This document shows positions 5,756 through 8,937 of a stretch of DNA of 8,937 nucleotides, in pieces. Each line of letters begins with the position of its first letter. Position 1 is the stretch's first letter. Under the pieces are notes generated by a model. That model saw only the letters and a program-made list of their open reading frames with translations, was not told the DNA's origin and searched no databases. Source of the stretch: a bacterium (GTDB lineage Bacteria; UBP15; UBA6099; JAJRTR01); NCBI GenBank assembly GCA_024278215.1, contig JAJRTR010000092.1, positions 1-8,937 of the forward strand. Reading direction: 5' to 3'. Both the position numbers and the translations under genes were made by a program.

Positions 5756-6640
5756 TTACAGGTCGACGGGATAGAATTCCGAGTCCCCGAATTCTTCCAC
5801 ATATTCAATTCTCGGGCCGGGACATTTTGTTTTCAGTGAACACCGGGAACAAACAGGAATGTGCCTGCACGCTTCGAAGGGTGATTCCTCGGCCTTGAAA
5901 GCGTGGCCGCCGGGAGTTACGATCAGCAGATCGTATTTCCTGACAGAGAAAACCAGGCTTTCCCTGCCTTCGAGACAGCATGGAGGAATGTGGGACGTGC
6001 GTACACGGGCCGAAGACATCACCGGCAGATCCACCGTATCGAGCACTGCCCGGCCTGCCCTGGCGATACCCGGCGTGAGGTCACGGTTTCGGCCCCCGGA
6101 CCCGAATATCGAGAACAGCCAGAGACTGAATTTGTTTACCCCGATTTCCGCGAACCGGCCCAGAGCAGCGGCGGCGCCTTCGCAACTGTGCGAGCTCAGG
6201 AGGAAATCGATCTCGACGTCGGCACCGTAATGGACAAGATGCTTTATGCCCATTTCCGTCATTTCGAAAGCGCCTTTTCTGCCTGCGAGCATATCATGGA
6301 TTTCAGGGGTGTGCCCCCACACCGAAATCGTGAATCTATCTATGCCCGCTTCGATACATTCGACTGCAAATTCCGGATAGCAGAATCGCAGGCCATTGCT
6401 TTTCACCTCGATAAACTCGTAGCCCATCTCCCTTGCTGCCGCGACAAGTTGCAGAAAATCTCTATAAATCGTCGGTTCGCCGCCGCCGAATGTTATCTCC
6501 GTCGCGCCAGCCGCCCTGTATTCTTTCATAAGCGTAGCGGCGGCCCGGGGCGTAAGTTCATTACCTGCTGATTGCCCGGCCGAGCAGAAGCAGCATCGGG
6601 TATTGCACCTGTGCCACAGAATAAGCTCTATTCTTCTCAT
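5756..6640 (-). CDS. Radical SAM protein with C-terminal cysteine cluster
   Basis: The product has 294 residues. The radical SAM motif CxxxCxxC is present at C12, C16 and C19 (CNTRCCFC), followed by the SAM-contact motif GGGEPT (52-57). The C-terminal part has six more cysteines: C221 and C222 (IPPCCLEG), then C258, C264, C267 and C273 (CSRCSLKTKCPG). This suggests an auxiliary Fe-S cluster, as in SPASM/Twitch enzymes, though the spacing is not a standard SPASM motif. Such enzymes use a 5'-deoxyadenosyl radical on peptides or small molecules; the substrate is unknown. I chose ATG 6640 because it begins just before the first strand, but no clear Shine-Dalgarno precedes it. A TTG at 6718 would add 26 residues and overlap the RidA gene. 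With ATG 6640 the gene begins 40 bases after RidA stops, so the two are probably co-transcribed. Confidence 0.82.
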   Translation of the reverse strand: MRRIELILWHRCNTRCCFCSAGQSAGNELTPRAAATLMKEYRAAGATEITFGGGEPTIYRDFLQLVAAAREMGYEFIEVKSNGLRFCYPEFAVECIEAGIDRFTISVWGHTPEIHDMLAGRKGAFEMTEMGIKHLVHYGADVEIDFLLSSHSCEGAAAALGRFAEIGVNKFSLWLFSIFGSGGRNRDLTPGIARAGRAVLDTVDLPVMSSARVRTSHIPPCCLEGRESLVFSVRKYDLLIVTPGGHAFKAEESPFEACRHIPVCSRCSLKTKCPGPRIEYVEEFGDSEFYPVDL

Positions 6641-6680
6641 TTGTATGTTCGGAGGTCGGCTTTCAAAACGGAATCCCGTA

Positions 6681-7112
6681 CTATTTCTCGATGATCGCGA
6701 TAGCTTCCATTTCGACAAGAAGCTCGGGGCGGCAAAGGGTCGCTTCGATACATGTACTCGCCGGAAATTCGCCGAGCCCCTGCTCTTTGAAAAAATTCAG
6801 CCGGATATCGGCGAGTTCTTCGTAATGCTCGTCCATGTGCTTAATATAAAAGGTTGTTCGGACAATATCATCCCACGAGGAACCTTCGCTTTTCAGCAAT
6901 TCAGTAACATTTCTCAGCATCCGGGCCGCCTGCGCTCCAAAGTCTCCGATATGAATACTTGCCCCTTTTTCATTGACGCTTGCCGTTCCTGAAATAAAGA
7001 GCATGGTCATTCCTTTAAGGTCTACCCTCGTACCTCTCGAAAAAGGAACAGGCCGATCATAATCATAAGCTTCATTTAAGATATGGGGCGCTTTAATTGG
7101 CCTTTTTTGCAT
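6681..7112 (-). CDS. RidA/YjgF-YER057c-UK114 family protein
   Basis: The product has 143 residues, slightly longer than the usual 125-130. The family core is clear: LFISGTASVNEKG, the QAARMLRNVTELL helix, DDIVRTTFYIKHMD and the C-terminal CRPELLVEMEAIAII. R128 in CRPEL corresponds to the catalytic arginine of RidA imine/enamine deaminases (R105 in E. coli), so deaminase activity is plausible. RidA proteins clear reactive enamines released by PLP enzymes, but none is encoded next to it here. The start is ATG 7112 with GGGAGAAG before it; the ORF could be extended upstream, but that part is not family-like. It is probably the first gene of a unit with the radical SAM gene, since 189 non-coding bases separate it from the MaoC gene. 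A divergent Rid subfamily with another substrate is possible. Confidence 0.85.
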   Translation of the reverse strand: MQKRPIKAPHILNEAYDYDRPVPFSRGTRVDLKGMTMLFISGTASVNEKGASIHIGDFGAQAARMLRNVTELLKSEGSSWDDIVRTTFYIKHMDEHYEELADIRLNFFKEQGLGEFPASTCIEATLCRPELLVEMEAIAIIEK

Positions 7113-7189
7113 TATTTCTTCTCCCGGAATAGAGTTATTGCGACTGTAAGAAAACACCTGAAATATCCGCTGCAGGAAGGCATAGTCTG

Positions 7190-7203
7190 AACGCACCTGC
7201 GTT
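7190..7203. promoter_or_regulatory. 14-bp palindrome upstream of the RidA gene, possible operator
   Basis: AACGCA-cc-TGCGTT is a perfect 6-2-6 palindrome centred about 85 bases before the RidA start. Its size suits a dimeric regulator. A weaker palindrome, CGACA-N6-TGTCG, lies at 7222-7237. No strong promoter could be picked out in this 189-base gap, so the role is unproven. Confidence 0.3.
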
Positions 7204-7301
7204 TACAACATTTCTTTTCAACGACAATATCCTGTCGCCCGCGGAGCGATAAGAACCTGCCGGCCTGCGAAAAGTCGCGTTTGGGTCAAGTCAAATACAG
7301 C

Positions 7302-7706
7302 TTACAGCCTGACGACGGCGAAAGCGTTGGAAATGACATTCACTTCGCCGTTTTTTGTGTCTGCCGACAGCTCGATCTTCGCTTCCGTATCCGACTTTTC
7401 GACGACTTTGCCGGAAACGACAACGGTGTCGAGCGGTTTCACTGGTTTCGCGAAACGCACTTTTATCCTTTTCAGCGCCTCGGGGTCGCCACCGGCGTTG
7501 TCCACGACAGCCTTCGCGACAAACGACATGGTGCAGAGGCCCTGGAGGATGTTGCCGCCGAGGCCGACCATGTTGCCGAATTCCGGGTCGATGTGTATCG
7601 GGTTGAAATCGCCGCCCGCGCCCGCGTAATATATCGGCTGATATTTGCCCACCTGATTTTTCTGTTCTTCTATCGCGTCACCGACATTAAGGTCTTTTAT
7701 CGACAT
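7302..7706 (-). CDS. MaoC-type (R)-hydratase/dehydratase, catalytic subunit
   Basis: The product has 134 residues and is a single hot-dog domain. The R-specific hydratase motif is intact: GDFNPIHID with D33 and H38, the catalytic Asp-x4-His, followed by GGNILQGLCTMSF. It should add or remove water at enoyl-CoA or enoyl-ACP double bonds. The start is ATG 7706 with a strong GGGGAGG site. That site lies against the stop codon of the upstream MaoC-N-type gene (15-base gap), so translation is probably coupled. The pairing resembles the HadA/HadB dehydratases of mycobacteria, where a catalytic subunit joins a subunit lacking the catalytic residues. It is cytoplasmic. Whether the flux is degradative or biosynthetic is not shown. 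Confidence 0.85.
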   Translation of the reverse strand: MSIKDLNVGDAIEEQKNQVGKYQPIYYAGAGGDFNPIHIDPEFGNMVGLGGNILQGLCTMSFVAKAVVDNAGGDPEALKRIKVRFAKPVKPLDTVVVSGKVVEKSDTEAKIELSADTKNGEVNVISNAFAVVRL

Positions 7707-7721
7707 GTTCGGAGCCTCCCC

Positions 7722-8165
7722 TCATGATCCGCGGATGACGAATGTCAACAGCCCGCGCACGGTCATCTCGCCGTTCTGATTTTTCGATACAGTTTCTTCT
7801 ATAACGAAGTCTTTGCCTTTTTTGTTGAATATATCCTTGATTACGCCTTCCGTCGTTATCAGGTCGCCGCTTTTGACGGTCACCCCGAACTCGAATTCCT
7901 GCTCGCCGTGCACCAGCATCATCAAGTTCAGCGCGAGTTCCCGGTCGAGCAGCATCTGTTCGATAACATCTTTAGCATAAACAACAGCGAACATGGGCGG
8001 CGCGATTACCGGTCTGCCTTCCTTTTCCGCCGCGTCGAAGTCGAGGTATCGCGGGTTCATATCGCCCGTGGCTTTCGCGAATTCCTTGATCTTCTCGCGA
8101 CCGACTTCGTATTTTGTCGGTCCGTACTTCTTTCCGATGAATTTCGTGTCTACCAGTTTGACCAC
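7722..8165 (-). CDS. MaoC-N/FAS1-type dehydratase, non-catalytic partner subunit
   Basis: The product has 147 residues, a hot-dog domain of the FAS1-like dehydratase (MaoC_dehydrat_N) group. Typical features are FAKATGDMNPRYLD (28-41) and the RPVIAPPMFAVV segment (51-61). At the place of the catalytic Asp-x4-His the sequence reads DMNPRY, so the histidine is missing and the subunit is probably structural or substrate-binding. It should form a heterodimer with the MaoC protein encoded 15 bases downstream. The start is GTG 8165 with AAGGAAGGGA directly before it. The acyl-CoA dehydrogenase gene ends 35 bases upstream, so the three genes form one unit. Confidence 0.83.
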   Translation of the reverse strand: MVKLVDTKFIGKKYGPTKYEVGREKIKEFAKATGDMNPRYLDFDAAEKEGRPVIAPPMFAVVYAKDVIEQMLLDRELALNLMMLVHGEQEFEFGVTVKSGDLITTEGVIKDIFNKKGKDFVIEETVSKNQNGEMTVRGLLTFVIRGS

Positions 8166-8200
8166 TCCCTTCCTTAACTCCTTTATTTATGTTGTTATTT

Positions 8201-8937
8201 TCACACCTTTTCACCGATGACATCGTCGGCGATGCTCATGCGCAACACTTCGGATGTGCCGTCGGCGATCTCCAGATACTTTGCGTCGCGGTATATGCGC
8301 TCGATAGCGTGTTCCTGCGTATAGCCTGCGCCCGCGAATATCTGTAATGACCGGTTCGCGTTCTTCACGGCAGACTCGGAGGCGAAAAGTTTGGCGATGG
8401 CGATATCCATCGAAGCGCTCAGCGCGCCCGTTTCAAAGTTCCACGCGGCGAAGTATATCAACTGTTTGCTCGTGTCGTATTCGCAGTACATGTCGGCGAC
8501 CTTGAAGGCGACTTCCTGGTATGCGCCGATGGGTTTGCCGCCCGAACTGCGTGTTTCGGCGTAGTTTTTGCCGAGTTCGAAAGCCGCTCTCGCGATGCCG
8601 GCGGAAACGGCGGCGGTGTGTAGGCGCGCGAGGTCCGTGAGTTTCGCGGCAACCGCCTCGCCATCGCCTTCCGCGCCGATGAGATTATCGGCTTTCACGC
8701 GGCAGTTTTCGAGTGTCAGCGCCGCGCCGGGCGCGCCGCGCATGCCCATCGTTCGCACCTGTTCGCCGATCGCGACGCCGCCCGCCGCCTTTTCGACCAG
8801 GAACGCGCTGAGCGAGTCGCCGGTTTTGGCGAGCACAACAATAATATCAGCTTTCGCGGCGTTTGTGACGAAAGCTTTTTCGCCGTTCAGCACATAATCG
8901 TCGCCGTCTTTTACGGCTGTCGTTTCAATATCTGAAA
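8201..8937 (-). CDS. Acyl-CoA dehydrogenase, C-terminal part (5' end outside window)
   Basis: The last 245 residues are present; a full family member has about 380, so the N-terminal helical domain is missing. The reading frame is open to the window edge and begins with SDIETTAVKDGDDYVLNGEK, the typical middle beta-domain. Later markers are MGMRGAPGAALTLENCRV, RSSGGKPIGAYQEVAFKVADM and the FAD-contact segment FAGAGYTQEHAIERIYRDAK. FAD-dependent alpha,beta-dehydrogenation of an acyl-CoA (or the reverse reduction) is expected, with electrons passed to ETF. At the position of the catalytic glutamate in the YEGTS motif of short- and medium-chain enzymes there is aspartate (IADGTSE, codon 8261-8263). 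The protein may therefore use aspartate, as some ACAD10/11-type enzymes do, or a base elsewhere. It heads the hydratase pair downstream. Chain-length preference cannot be told. Confidence 0.9.
   Translation of the reverse strand, partial: SDIETTAVKDGDDYVLNGEKAFVTNAAKADIIVVLAKTGDSLSAFLVEKAAGGVAIGEQVRTMGMRGAPGAALTLENCRVKADNLIGAEGDGEAVAAKLTDLARLHTAAVSAGIARAAFELGKNYAETRSSGGKPIGAYQEVAFKVADMYCEYDTSKQLIYFAAWNFETGALSASMDIAIAKLFASESAVKNANRSLQIFAGAGYTQEHAIERIYRDAKYLEIADGTSEVLRMSIADDVIGEKV

Noticed and set aside
5903-6571. 222-codon rightward open frame opposite the radical SAM gene
   Set aside because: It is antisense to a gene with an intact CxxxCxxC motif; its own sequence has no domain signs.
6641-6718. 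TTG-started 26-residue extension of the radical SAM protein
   Set aside because: It overlaps the end of the RidA gene, has no ribosome site and adds sequence unlike the family N-terminus.
7267-7278. GCGA-N4-TCGC hairpin after the MaoC gene considered as terminator
   Set aside because: The stem is only 4 bp and no T-run follows.

Overview
The window looks like bacterial chromosome of roughly even base composition with standard genetic code. ATG, GTG and probably TTG/ATG starts follow purine-rich Shine-Dalgarno sites. Two genes carry Sec-type signal peptides, and one small gene sits behind a sigma-28-like promoter. This suggests a motile bacterium, probably diderm. The LeuB-type enzyme belongs to the version with ENTEG and GGSAPKY motifs rather than the proteobacterial one. 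The phylum cannot be fixed from the sequence; a Planctomycetota/PVC-like or another poorly cultured lineage would fit. There are no tRNA or rRNA genes, CRISPR arrays, transposase genes or phage genes.

Layout from left to right. Bases 1-300 are non-coding and hold part of a palindromic dispersed repeat. Bases 305-690 hold a compact leftward unit: a sigma-28-like promoter, a leader with a hairpin over the ribosome binding site, a 60-residue orphan gene and an intrinsic terminator. A leftward 3-isopropylmalate dehydrogenase-like gene (leuB) lies at 845-1912, with a good promoter. It is divergent from a rightward gene for an exported coiled-coil protein of unknown function (2234-3172); the space between them carries a second, MITE-like copy of the repeat. 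The exported protein gene converges, with only 6 bp between stop codons, on a long leftward series.

The leftward series, in order of transcription (right to left), starts with a fatty-acyl module: acyl-CoA dehydrogenase (cut by the window end), a MaoC-N/FAS1-type dehydratase subunit and a catalytic MaoC subunit. A second group follows: a RidA-family protein, a radical SAM enzyme and a class I methyltransferase. The last group has its own candidate promoter: a DNA-binding-like protein that joins a transposase-type HTH to a helicase-tail-like winged helix, and an exported DUF4097-type beta-repeat protein.

The acyl-CoA genes form a clear unit for alpha,beta-dehydrogenation and hydration of acyl-CoA, either oxidative or reductive. 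LeuB serves leucine biosynthesis. The RidA/radical SAM/methyltransferase group may act on a common small molecule or peptide, but that is inference. The most unusual items are the small sigma-28-type unit with its hairpin leader and the HTH plus winged-helix protein.
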